DNA of 64,000 bases from the NCBI GenBank assembly GCA_963565915.1, contig OY751493.1, positions 3,224,001-3,288,000 on the forward strand, written 5' to 3'. Positions 24,310 to 35,476 of this stretch are shown here, piece by piece. A program made the position numbers and the translations under genes. The stretch comes from Entoloma clypeatum (taxonomy: Eukaryota > Basidiomycota > Agaricomycetes > Agaricales > Entolomataceae). Numbering within the stretch: position 1 is the first letter of the stretch; every line of letters starts with the position of its first letter. Under the pieces are notes generated by a model. That model was given only the letters and a program-made list of their open reading frames with translations. It did not search any database and had not been told where the DNA came from.

Positions 24310-25736
24310 TTAGACGTCATCCCCTCTCAAAAAGGTGGAAAGGTTTGGGTCTGACAGTGGTTTTTCTGACAGTGGATCGGAGGTTATTGCAGTAGCAACA
24401 CTTGAATTTTCTGTGGAGTTAGTTGCACATACAGAAGACGAGGGTTGATAAGGAGGAACGGGCGTCCCACGGCCAGCCTCTACACATGGACGGCAAAATC
24501 CTGAGGACATTTCAATGGACAGCATTCTGGTAAGTATCAATCTACTGAGACTTACGTCCACCCAGCATAAGAGGCACGTCTGTCTGCTTGCAAGACATGC
24601 AGCGGATCTGCGTTGATTGGGCACTCCGCTCGACTTGAGCAATGCGGCTCTTTTTCGTGTTCGAAATGGATTGATTATCAGTCTGTGGTTCAGATATTGG
24701 TGGATCAACCTGAACTTTGTGCTTGACGACTTTTCGTTTCGTGCGGTTTGTTCGAGAAGGGGCAGTCAGACTCGATTTCAAATATTTCATGCTATGCGAT
24801 GGGAGCGCAGCCTGGCAGACGGTCTTAAGAGAGGAGACCAGAACGAGGACCAGACTGCTCACAGCCTGAAGTTGGCCGAGTAGGGCGTCTTCCGGGAGCC
24901 TGTGCCTGAGGTATACTCGCTCTGTGGATTTCTTGCAATCTCTTAGATATTTGGAAGTGAGGATACAAACAAGGCTTCACTATGGCATCTAGAATTTTCT
25001 GGTTCTCCTCCATCCGCTGCTCATCGCCAACCCAACGTATGATGGTGTCCCATACAGTCAAAGGGGTGTTCTTGAGATAAAATGTAACCACTTGGGTGGA
25101 TTCCCCTTCGGAGTAGGCTTGGAGTGGAGGGACAAACGTTGGGGCATCCAGGGTACTGTTCTTTCCAAATGGCAGACGAGCTTTTATTACCGTATCGAAT
25201 GATGATGGGTCCGAAGGGTTTGCAACCCTTTCATAAGTGACAGGCCCCCGAGGGAAGATCCAACGCTCGTAGGACGTTTCATGAAATTCAACGACCAAGT
25301 CGAATTGGCGGACTGGGGGAGGTGTATGAGAAAGGGTTTGTGCGCACGTCTCGCTTGAAGGTAAAGACTGTGAGCCTTCCAATGTACCGAGGGGGGCCGG
25401 TACAGTTTGGGTATTTTCGGGCGTAGCGAGAGACTGGATGAGAAGTCCAAGCGTTTTTAGCTGATCAGAGGTAGCCTGACCTGCTGCAGCGAGTTGCAAC
25501 AAATTGGCAAGAATCGGGTTGGAAGAAGCGGCCGAGTTGACTTGGTTTATCAAAGCAGGCGTAATCGCTGTAACTGTGGAAGCTAAGGGGGTTGTTTTCG
25601 CAGATTCGGAGGTCTGGGGTTGCACAGGAGAAGTCGCAGGATGATTGTACATTGCAGACGGGGTTCTTGACTGCCAAGAGCTGGTGGAATACGACGGACC
25701 TCCTGACGAAGAAGAAGAGGACCTTTGTGGAGGCAA
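24310..25736 (-). CDS. unrecognised protein with a CxxC...CxxC motif
   Basis: A minus-strand gene from MPPQRSSSSSSGGPSYST (25736) to FLRGDDV (24310). The N-terminal ~130 residues are Ser/Pro/Thr-rich. A folded-looking middle follows: RQFDLVVEFHETSYERWIFP, RGPVTYERVANPSDPSSFD, VVTFYLKNTPLTVWDTIIRW. Then come a helix and a basic linker (TNRTKRKVVKHKVQV), and a possible zinc-binding pair RCMSCKQTDVPLMLGG...FCRPC, split by an intron near 24555. The spacing is loosely GATA- or PHD-like but matches neither well. It could be a chromatin or transcription cofactor; function is unknown. Three or more exons; splice sites in the 24.85-25.0 kb part are less certain. Confidence 0.62.
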
Positions 25737-26210
25737 GTAATGTACCTCGTAAAATACGGTATCAGGAAATAGATGGGGCCCGATCTCGAGGTCGCACTTT
25801 CCGCGCGTCTGGATTGTATGGGGCGGGGGAGTGTGATCGGCGGCCCTTCTGGCTCTGGTCGAGAATCGAGGAAAAGTGGATGAAAGCCACCGTTCACGGG
25901 CTAGAAAGGGTCTTTATATCTTTCGATGGCAATAGTCTGAGTCAAGACAAACATTGCCGCAGAGAATGAGCGATCACACAGCTATACAAAATACAAGTGC
26001 GGATTAGATAGAACGGACTCTGTGCTAGTGGGGCCCATACCTCTCAAATATGTTCTTTGGCGGCTCGTCGTCGTCGCCATCAAACTCCCAGTCAGGTTTC
26101 GGGCCCACAGGCAGGTCAAGAACGATGGTAGTTGGTCGGTTCATGAAATCGGTTTGGCTTTGTTGTGTGACGCGCCTCACTTCACCGCGACCTGCTTAGT
26201 GTCCCACTAA
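25737..26210. other. divergent intergenic region, no gene seen
   Basis: The gap lies between the starts of the CxxC protein (minus) and BDP1 (plus) and should hold both promoters. No convincing open frame, RNA gene or repeat was seen. Confidence 0.45.
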
Positions 26211-28104
26211 ATGACGAGTCGCGTTCGTGAGTAGATTTTGAATGTCCTCAAGCTCGCTGTTTTACACCCCTACATGCAGAAAAAGGCGGGCCAGTGTTCC
26301 GGCCAGTCCTCAAATCAAGAACGCGCCTGGATTCAAGACAGGCGTCCATACATGTCGACCCTCCTGATTCAGAAACAAATGGATCAACACCTTCGGCCCT
26401 CATGCCCCCACCACCAATTGGAGCCACTCTGGTCGAAAGCATGTCCCAGCACATGCCAACGACCGACGCCGAGATTCCCCTCGAACCCTCAACTCTCTTA
26501 CCTCCGCAGAGTCGACCTCCTACACTCATTCAGAGCTCCCGACCGACTGCTTTGAACCTACAAACACAAAACGCCTCATGTCCTCCGCTAGCTATCAGCC
26601 ATGCTGTCCCCATTTTCGCAATCGCAGAAAGCTCTCGACCTGATCTATTCCCTCCACCGCTGTCGGTAATGTCAATAACCTGTCACCATCAGAGAGATCC
26701 TAAGTTCTACTGTTGTCCTATCTTCAGGTCTTACACCACTCGGGGACTGAAAACATCCATAGGCCAATGAATGGCTTCAAAACGGTGATCGGATCTCGAA
26801 ACTCACCGGAAAGGACAAGAGACACAGTTCTTGCAAATGATCATCCCGAGACACTGGACGAAGCTACGCAGGCTGTAGCGGGAACAAGTTCAGTTACGGC
26901 CGCGGATGCTTCCAATCCCAAACCTTCAAAGAAACGGAAAAAGAAGAAAGCAGGGTCTGAAACTGAGGACAGTCATAGCGAGCCATCGAAGCTTCGAAAC
27001 AATAGAAAACGAAGAACTTCGAGTGGAATCACTCGGAAATCACGAGGCCCGTCGCTTCCCCCTTTTGACCCACATGCGGATCCTGGAGAAGACCTCGACC
27101 CAACGGTGGTGACCATGGCATCCCTGTGCAATGATACCGGTCAAGGGCGGATTAGTAGCAAGGCGGCTGAGATTCTCTCTAATCACACGGCCTGGAAGGC
27201 CCAGAATCGTGCTAAGAGAGTCCGAATGAAAACCCTTATGGAATTCAAGAAATATGGCAAGGACGAGGAAGCTGAAGGGACAGAGGAACACCAGAACATT
27301 TCAATCCCCAAAGGTCCCCAATGCCCGAACACGATGGCAACCACTTCTGGAGGTCCCGCGATCGTGGATGATACGGGAAGCGGTTTTGACTATTCTCAGG
27401 ATCTACAAACCAGTCGTTTCAACGTCCAAGTACGCATTGGGCCGAATGGTGAGACCATAATAGACGAAGAGTCACTTGTGGTCGATCGCACAGAAGCGGA
27501 GGATACGACGAGCTATACGCATGTTGTTGAGTCCGATCATACAAAATTTGTCAATTCCGGCACCTATGCGAAACGGTACCGTGGGTCACGTTGGAGTGCG
27601 GAAGAGACAGAGTTGTTTTATGACGCGAGTTAACATACCCCTCCGACTTTGTTCTTGACTTTCACGATTTTTCCCCCCTAGGCCCTCTCGCAGTATGGTG
27701 AAAACTATGAACTTATTGCCTATGTATTACCCGGTCGTGATCGGAAGTCATGTAAGAACAAATTCAAAGCAGAAGACAAAAAGAACCCCGCAAGGATTAA
27801 TTACTGCCTTCGCAATAGTACACCTGTCGGTGGGTTCTGTTTCTTGGGTTCCTTCTGTGGAGAGGTTCATATATATGTTTCAGACATGGCTACTCTTTCG
27901 AGAATGACAGGAAAGGATTTTTCAGGGCCCACACCTGAAATTCGCATCCCAACACTACAACCAAGGCCTGAGAGTGATTCGACCATTCAAGTTCCTGACC
28001 ATGTCCCCAACCTCGTGCCTGATAAGCGTCGTAAAAAGACAGCCCTAAATGAAGACGTGGTTATTGTAGGTGAAGCAGACAGTTTTCTGCCTTCGAGTCC
28101 ATAA
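26211..28104 (+). CDS. BDP1: TFIIIB subunit B'' (BDP1/TFC5)
   Basis: BDP1 is the SANT-domain subunit of TFIIIB, which recruits RNA polymerase III to tRNA and 5S genes. The tiny first exon (MTSRV) joins across an intron to QKGGPVFRPVLKSRTRLDSR, a start that fits the family. A long charged region follows with a nuclear signal (KKRKKKKAG, NNRKRRTS). The conserved core comes late: DHTKFVNSGTYAKRYRGSRW, SAEETELFYDA, LSQYGENYELIAYVLPGRDR, KSCKNKFKAEDKKNPARINY. This is the extended SANT region. The last exon adds DMATLSRMTGKDFSG and an acidic end. The intron between FYDA and LSQYG appears to use a GC donor (GAC|GCGAGT), since no GT donor there keeps the frame. Confidence 0.9.
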
Positions 28105-28208
28105 GTAGTACAGATGGCCGTACAGTATGGTCAGCTGTATGTGTAAACAAAATACTTGGCATTGCGACGTCATCGAACTTGAAAATCAATATCATTCATT
28201 CGAGAAGC

Positions 28209-29408
28209 ATGGCACGCAAAGTTGTCATATGTGGCGCTGGATTTCTCGGTAGGCATTGTGGACTTGAACACAACAGTGACTTACATGTTGCAAAACACTC
28301 CCGGTCGTTCGCTTCTTCACAGGTTCAAACATCGCACGAGCAGTTGCAGCTAGCACTTTCCCTTCCGAGGCCCGTAAGACTCAAATCCTACTCGCCTCCA
28401 GGCATCCTCAAGGACTTTACGGCTTGTTGAGAGAGACTATTTCCGAGGAACGACTACTTCCGCCAGTGCCTCTGGATGTCACAAAGCCATCCACATTAGT
28501 TCCTGCATTCACAGAGGCAGACGTTGTGGTTTCTATTGTAGGAATAATGCATGGGTCTCCTAAAGATTTCGAAGAAATCCAACTCAAAGGTTCAGAGAAT
28601 ATAGCAAGGGCTGCCAGGAACGCGGGAGCGAAACTCATCCACTTCAGTGCCATCGGTGCAAGCACGCGAAGCTCGATACCATACTGGAGAACTAAGGCCT
28701 TGGCTGAAGCCTCGATTCGTCAAATTGACCCAAATGCTACGATCATCCGACCCAGCATCGTATTTGGCCCCGGTGATTCTTTCTTCAATGTAATAATGCA
28801 CCTTTCCATATTCCATTCATGCCATTGGCTAAATGTTTCAACAGAGGTTTTCCAAGATGTCCAAAGTCTTGCCTTTGTTACCTGTCTTTTCTGGAGGACA
28901 ATCTCGGTTTCAGCCAGTCTATGTTGGTGATATCGCCAGAGCAGTGGAAGTGTTATCAAGAAACGACCCTGAAATTGAAAAACAGGTTGCTGGAAAGTAT
29001 CTAGAAGCAGGAGGGCCAGAAAGTCAGTGCATTGCTTCTCCCACTACTTATGATATTGATATGATTTGTTTCAGTTTTCACGTACCGGGAGCTTATGCAA
29101 CTTGTTCTGAAATACAATCGCCGTTCACGGCCCATTGTATCATTTCCATATGAGGTCGGCATGATTCAAGGAGCGATTATGGAAAGGCTACCTTTGAACT
29201 TATTCACCCTCACACGCGCACAGGTATTTCATGTTTTCTCAAGTCAGTACATCCTAGTCTGACAATACCTGGGGAGGTTGAACAATTGAAACAAGACAAC
29301 ATCGTCAATCCATCGCCCTCCGGGGACCATGTCTGCTTTAGAGACTTTTCGGAACGATATTTCGGTCCTTTGAGCTCAGTACATGACATACTACCTACCT
29401 ATCTTTGA
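28209..29408 (+). CDS. mitochondrial NAD(P)-binding protein, NDUFA9/COQ11-like atypical SDR
   Basis: An atypical short-chain dehydrogenase/reductase related to the complex I NDUFA9 subunit and yeast Coq11 (coenzyme Q biosynthesis). MARKVVICGAGFLG, completed across intron 1 by SNIARAVAAS, is the glycine-rich nucleotide-binding motif. Later blocks are VVSIVGIMHGSPKDFEEIQL, GSENIARAARNAGAKLIHFS, IGASTRSSIPYWRTKALAEA, NATIIRPSIVFGPGDSFFN, FQPVYVGDIARAVEVL and the end VNPSPSGDHVCFRDF...SVHDILPTYL. Five exons or so. The YxxxK of classical SDRs appears as YWRTK. Choosing between NDUFA9-like and COQ11-like needs a phylogeny. Confidence 0.82.
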
Positions 29409-29970
29409 CCAGCACAACTCCTTCAGAGAAGTAGTTCACCCGGCTGATGCGGAGTGCATAATGTCCTTGCCTGTCAAGGTGTCCACATTTTTTGGTGTCC
29501 ATCTCTAGATGTCTGATTCAAACGGCTATGGTAGTTCAGATACAGAATCAGCAAATCAAGTCTCTCCCAGTACAGTAGACCGACCTTTGTGAAATATTCA
29601 ACTACGTAAGAACATCGTCCGTGCCATCGTTGATGAACACACGGGGCTCACACAGAGTTACAGTCCATCGGCTCTTGCTTTTCTGGCAAGGTAACGTGGA
29701 CGCTTAAGTTCTTGCATCGGGACCACCAACAAAATCTCACAGACAGCAGGAAGCACGAGGGATGTCGGAAGGCTATACTTACTCTTGTTCATATGAGCAG
29801 GTACAATCACCTTCCTCGTCGTCATCCTGGCTGCTGTCCGGGGGTGTATCGCGAGGGGGTTTCATATCAGGTCCTGATAAATGTTAACGTTACTTGGTGG
29901 CCTTGTAAATCTAGTGGATATGATGTAATCGTTACCTTGCTATCTGCTAACCGACACAGCACCGACTGAT
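29409..29970 (+). other. possible small multi-exon gene, otherwise intergenic
   Basis: No firm gene lies between the reductase and the kinase-like gene. A weak model starts at an ATG near 29511 (MSDSNGYGSSDTESANQ). A 51-base intron ends at TACGTAAG, and the model continues NIVRAIVDEHTGLTQSYSPS, ALAFLARKHEGCRKAILTLV, HMSR, with a second intron of 59 bases. The helices separated by a short loop hint at a histone-fold-like protein, but the third helix and a clean end were not found. It may be real, a relic, or part of the leader of the next gene. Confidence 0.3.
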
Positions 29971-31134
29971 ATGCCTGAAGGTATCCCTCACCTTTTACTC
30001 GAACGTCTCCAGAAAATCGAATCGGATGTGGCATTTATCGGGGTTCCACCCAAAATAAGGTCTTCGTCGGGAAAGTTATACTTCGTGAAGACGGGCTTTG
30101 CACATGATAAGGAACAATACATCGGTGAGGTAGAGTCCCTGAAAGTTATCGAAGCAGCAGCACCAGGCTTCGCACCTCGCGTCCTGTCATTCGAGATAGA
30201 TGATGGGGACAGGCCGACCTTTATTGCAGAGTACAAAGAACTGAGTCACATCAAGGACTCTGCCAGCGCGAAGGCATTGGCAACGAGATTGGCAACAGAG
30301 CTTCATGCATATGAAAGCAAGAACGGGTTCGGATTCCACGTACCGACATACTGTGGTGCTACAAAGTTGAACAACCGATGGTACGCAAGCTGGGAAGAAT
30401 GCTTTGGGAATATGATAGAGGATTTGTTGGATCAATTGAGGAGAAGCGGGGCATACGGGGTATTGTGCAGAAAAGGCGCAGAGGTGATAAAAGCGTAAGC
30501 TTGATGAGATATCCCAAGTCGCCATCGCACTAATTAGTCGCCTAGTGTGATTCCCAGACTTCTAGGTAAGGGCCACCTATGTAATCCTCGCACCAACTGA
30601 TTGTTGAGACTAGGGCGATTGAAGATCGAACCTGTCCTCCTTCATGGCGACTTGTGGGTAAGGCTGATTGAAAAGACACCTCCAAAATACTGATAATGAT
30701 AGTGACAGAGTGGAAACGTTGGAGTGGACCAGGCCGAAAACCGTCCAATTGTTATTGACCCATCCTCGTTCTATGGTCACAATGAGGCCGAGTAAGACAC
30801 TTTGTATTTGCTGATGTATTAACTCACAAATTATAGTCTGGCCATCGCTAGGATCTTTGGCGGTTTCCCTTCATCTTTCTTCGAAACATACCATGCACTT
30901 CGGCCGAAGTCTCATCCGGTGGACCAATATGATTTACGGGGTGATTTGTACGAATTATTTCATTATCTAAACCATACGCTCCTGTTCCGGGTATGTGGTC
31001 ACCAAACTTCTAGGCCTTCTTATCGACAAGCAGAATAGGGAGGTTATGCGAACAGTGCAGAGAGGGTCATGAACAGGTTACTTGTTGCAGTGGGAAGAGA
31101 GACGTGTGATGAGTTAGCGGATGAACGTCGATAA
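29971..31134 (+). CDS. fructosamine/ketosamine-3-kinase family protein
   Basis: FN3K-family enzymes phosphorylate sugars attached to protein lysines and so help remove glycation. MPEGIPHLLLERLQKIESDV starts at 29971, followed by the nucleotide-binding strand pair SSGKLYFVKTGFAHDKEQY, EVESLKVIEAAAPGFAPRVL and RPTFIAEYKEL. The catalytic loop is LLHGDLW, completed across an intron by SGNVGVDQ. The metal-binding segment is RPIVIDPSSFYGHNEAD, then LAIARIFGGFPSSFFETYHA and a C-terminal helix ending GRETCDELADERR. These motifs are in the right order and spacing for the family (about 300 residues over several exons). Nothing looks broken. Confidence 0.87.
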
Positions 31135-31275
31135 ATAATCGATTTATGCAAATTTCGGATGCTTAGTAAACATCGCGTTGGAACTCGACGACCTACGGAC
31201 GAGGACGCGTTACAAGTGAAGCTTGGTACTGCAAGTCACTTCCCATATCTTTCAATCTCCTTCTGTTTGAAGGAT

Positions 31276-34200
31276 ATGAGTCAAGGTGAAGATTCATGTT
31301 CCCTAACAGACTCGGATTGACCGTATGCTAGCCTTCAACTCGGCAGAAGACCCGTATTCATACAACGATACGAACTATGGCATGGATGAAGACGAAGATA
31401 GCTATGAGGAGATAACACAAGAGGATTGCTGGACCGTCATATCCAGCTTCTTTGACCAAAAAGGACTTGTTCGACAGCAACTCGACTCCTTCGATGAGTT
31501 CGTCCAAAATACAATGCAGGAGCTTGTTGACGAAAACTCGGACCTGATACTCGACCAAGCGGACCAACATACGGGCCACGACGCGGATGCGACTCGCCGT
31601 TACGAGATTAAGTTTGGTCAAATCTACCTTTCGCGCCCAACCGTTACCGAGGCGGATGGCTCCGTTGTTCCTGTGTTTCCGCAAGAAGCCCGGCTGAGGA
31701 ACTTGACATACTCGGCTCCCCTGTATATTGAAATGAAGAAGAGGGTTTTGATAGGGCGTGAGAGCAGGGATGGAATTCCGGGAGACATGAATTGGGAGGC
31801 GGAACATGACGATAACGATGAATCCACCAAGGTCTGGATAGGCAAAGTAAGTAATATATACCCAAAAGAAGATCTTTCATCGACACATGATAGGTACCGA
31901 TCATGCTCCGTTCGACATTCTGCATCCTTCGCGGTCTGCAAGACCAAGATTTATACGACTTGAACGAGTGTCCATATGACTCCGGAGGTTATTTCATCAT
32001 CAACGGTTCCGAAAAGGTCCTCATCGCCCAAGAGCGCATGGCCACAAACCATGTCTATGTCTTTGCAAAGGCTCAGCCATCGCCCATCAATTTTTTGGCA
32101 GAAATTCGTAGTGCAGTCGAAAAGGGTGGCAAAACCATCAGCCAGTTCCAGGTGAAGATGTTCCATCGAAACCAGGAAAGATCGGTGAGTGGCTAATTTG
32201 TCTTGAGCAAGCCACGAAGTATCTTATAGTATTTACTAGCTCGGAAACACAATGAAAGCAACAATTCCGTACATCAAAGTCGACATCCCAATATGGGTCG
32301 TTTTCCGAGCCCTGGGTGTCATCTCTGACCGAGACATTTTAGAACATATCTGCTACGATATGCAAGATGCACAGATGCTCGAAATGCTGAAGCCGTGCAT
32401 TGAAGAAGGATTCGTCATTCAGGACCGAGAAGTTGCGCTGGATTTCATAGGGAATCGTGGAACCACGACTGGCCTCTCGCGTGAACGACGAATTCGTTAT
32501 GCTCAAGAAATCCTTCAGAAGGAGATGTTACCACATGTGTCGATGGCGGAAGGCTCAGAGTCCAAGAAGGCATATTTCTTCGGCTATATGATTCATCGAC
32601 TTCTTTTGGCGGCACTAGAGCGTCGGGAGTTGGATGATCGCGACCATTTTGGAAAGAAACGGCTCGATCTAGCTGGTCCTCTGCTCGCAAATCTGTTCCG
32701 CATGCTTTTCCGCAAACTCACGAAGGATGTATATCGGTACCTTCAGAAGGCTAGTCAACCTTACTGTTTCACCAGCAGTCTGTATTGACCAATATCAGTG
32801 CGTTGAGACCCACAAAGAGTTCAATCTTGCCCTGGCTGTCAAGCATCAAACCATAACGAACGGTCTAAAGTATTCTTTGGCAACGGGCAATTGGGGTGAC
32901 CAGAAGAAGTCTATGTCATCTAAAGCGGGTGTTTCTCAGGTCTTGAACCGATACACTTATGCCTCCACACTTTCCCATCTCCGCCGGTGCAACACTCCCC
33001 TTGGCCGAGAAGGAAAAATTGCGAAACCTCGCCAGCTACATAACACTCACTGGGGCATGGTGTGTCCGGCGGAGACTCCTGAAGGTCAAGCATGTGGTCT
33101 CGTCAAAAATTTGGCCCTTATGGCCTGCATTTCCGTCGGCTCGTATTCTGCTCCCGTCATCGAATTCTTGGAAGAGTGGGGATTGGAGTCCTTGGAAGAG
33201 AATGCACACTCTCAAACACCCTGTACCAAGGTATTCGTCAACGGTGTCTGGATGGGTGTTCACCGTGACCCCGCAAATCTCGTCAAAACGATAAAGAAGC
33301 TACGGCGGAAGGACGACATCAGCCCCGAGGTCTCCGTCGTCCGTGATATCCGAGAGAAGGAGCTGCGCTTGTATACCGATGCTGGCCGCGTATGTCGCCC
33401 TCTGTTCATTGTCGAGAATCAGCAGCTAGCGTTGCAGAAGAAACATGTCAAGTGGCTGAGTGACGGCTACAATGATGAAGGGGAAGAGTACAAGTGGGAG
33501 CACCTTGTCAAGGGTGGTGTCGTAGAACTTCTGGACGCAGAGGAGGAGGAGACTGTTATGATATCAATGACTCCGGAGGACCTCGAGAACTCTCGTTTAC
33601 AGCAGAGTGGTATCGACCCTACAGCCAATGAGGGTGACTTTGATCCAGCAGCCAGGCTCAAAGCTGGGATCAACTCGCATACATGGACACATTGTGAGAT
33701 CCATCCCAGCATGATATTAGGTATTTGCGCAAGCATAATCCCCTTCCCTGACCATAATCAGGTGAGTCTTCCACGGTTGCTACGTTCTTCTCTTACCTTC
33801 CCATAGTCCCCACGTAACACCTACCAATCTGCTATGGGCAAGCAGGCGATGGGCATCTTCCTGACTAATTTTCTTATTAGAATGGATACTATGGCGAACA
33901 TATTGTATTATCCTCAAAAGCCTCTTGCCACAACTCGATCCATGGAGTATCTCAAATTCAGAGAACTTCCTGCAGGCCAGAATGCCATCGTTGCTATTCT
34001 TTGTTACAGCGGTTACAATCAGGAGGACTCAGTCATCATGAATCAAAGTTCAATTGACCGTGGCCTTTTCCGGAGTATCTATTATCGAAGCTATATGGAC
34101 CTCGAGAAGAAGAGTGGTATCCAGCAGTTGGAAGAGTTCGAAAAGCCTGTCCGGGACAATACCCTTCGTATGAAACATGGGACATACGACAAACTCGAAG

Positions 34201-35405
34201 ATGATGGATTGATTGCTCCTGGCACAGGTGTAGCTGGAGAGGACATTATCATTGGGAAAACAGCCCCTATTCCGCCAGATAGCGAGGAACTTGGCCAGCG
34301 TACCCGCACGCATACGCGGCGCGACGTGTCAACGCCTCTCAAGAGTACAGAAAGCGGGATCGTGGATCAGGTTTTGATCACGACTAATTCCGAAGGGCAG
34401 AAATTTGTTAAGGTGCGAGTGCGGTCCACCCGTATACCCCAGACTGGGGACAAGTTCGCCTCCCGTCACGGGCAAAAAGGCACGATTGGAATTACATATA
34501 GGCAAGAAGATATGCCTTTCACAGCGGAGGGTATCGTCCCGGATATCATCATCAATCCTCACGCCATCCCTTCTCGCATGACAATTGGACATTTGGTCGA
34601 ATGCCTGTTATCTAAAGTTGCGACACTCATTGGGAATGAGGGTGATGCAACACCGTTTACTGATCTCACAGTGGAGTCTGTATCGACCTTCTTGCGCCAG
34701 AAAGGTTATCAATCCCGTGGCCTGGAGGTTATGTATCATGGTCACACTGGACGTAAACTCCAAGCGCAAGTGTACCTTGGCCCGACCTACTATCAACGCC
34801 TGAAACATATGGTGGACGACAAAATTCATTCACGTGCCAGAGGGCCTGTCCAAATTCTGACAAGGCAACCAGTGGAAGGTAGAAGTCGAGATGGCGGACT
34901 GCGTTTCGGAGAGATGGAACGTGATTGCATGATCTCGCATGGCATAGCTGGTTTCCTGAAGGAACGTTTGTTTGAGGCTAGCGATGCATATCGCTTACAT
35001 GTCTGCGACATGTGCGTGTCTTCCGCTTTTCTGCCTTCGTATGTGTCTTACATCCGACAAGTTGTGGACTGACGGCAATTGCAAATCTCGTGAGTGTTCC
35101 GACTTTATCAAATGACTGGAGACTTACTTTCCATGTTCAGAAAAAACAAAGCTTCGAGGTAGGAGAGAACCATTCATGCTCAAAGACCCCGGTTCCCAGT
35201 GTTTTCTTCTAGTGCCGCGCGTGTAAAAACAAAACAGCCTGCTCACAGATCTACATTCCTTATGCTGCTAAATTACTGTTCCAGGTAAGTTACTCGCGCT
35301 CTTCTGAAGTGCCGATAAAACCGGTGACACCCTCGACAGGAGTTACAGAGTATGAATATTGCAGCCCGATTATATTCGGTATCGTCTGGTCGCATTCGAG
35401 ATTGA
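31276..35405 (+). CDS. RPB2: RNA polymerase II second-largest subunit RPB2
   Basis: RPB2 forms half of the Pol II active centre. The sequence covers the whole ~1,200-residue protein in about ten exons: [20 protein letters not shown], ...[69 protein letters not shown]-type block [40 protein letters not shown] and [20 protein letters not shown]. The C-terminal zinc site is CDMCG...CRAC, spread over very short exons near 35.0-35.3 kb. I prefer the start at 31276 ([14 protein letters not shown] across a 46-base intron); 31325 is a possible alternative. The end is read as [16 protein letters not shown] with TGA at 35403-35405, a slightly extended tail. Confidence 0.95.
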
Positions 35406-35476
35406 TACCATTGTACAAGGATATCGCTGATGTATTATCTCAATTGACTCGGTTTGAATGTATTATTATCAGTCAG

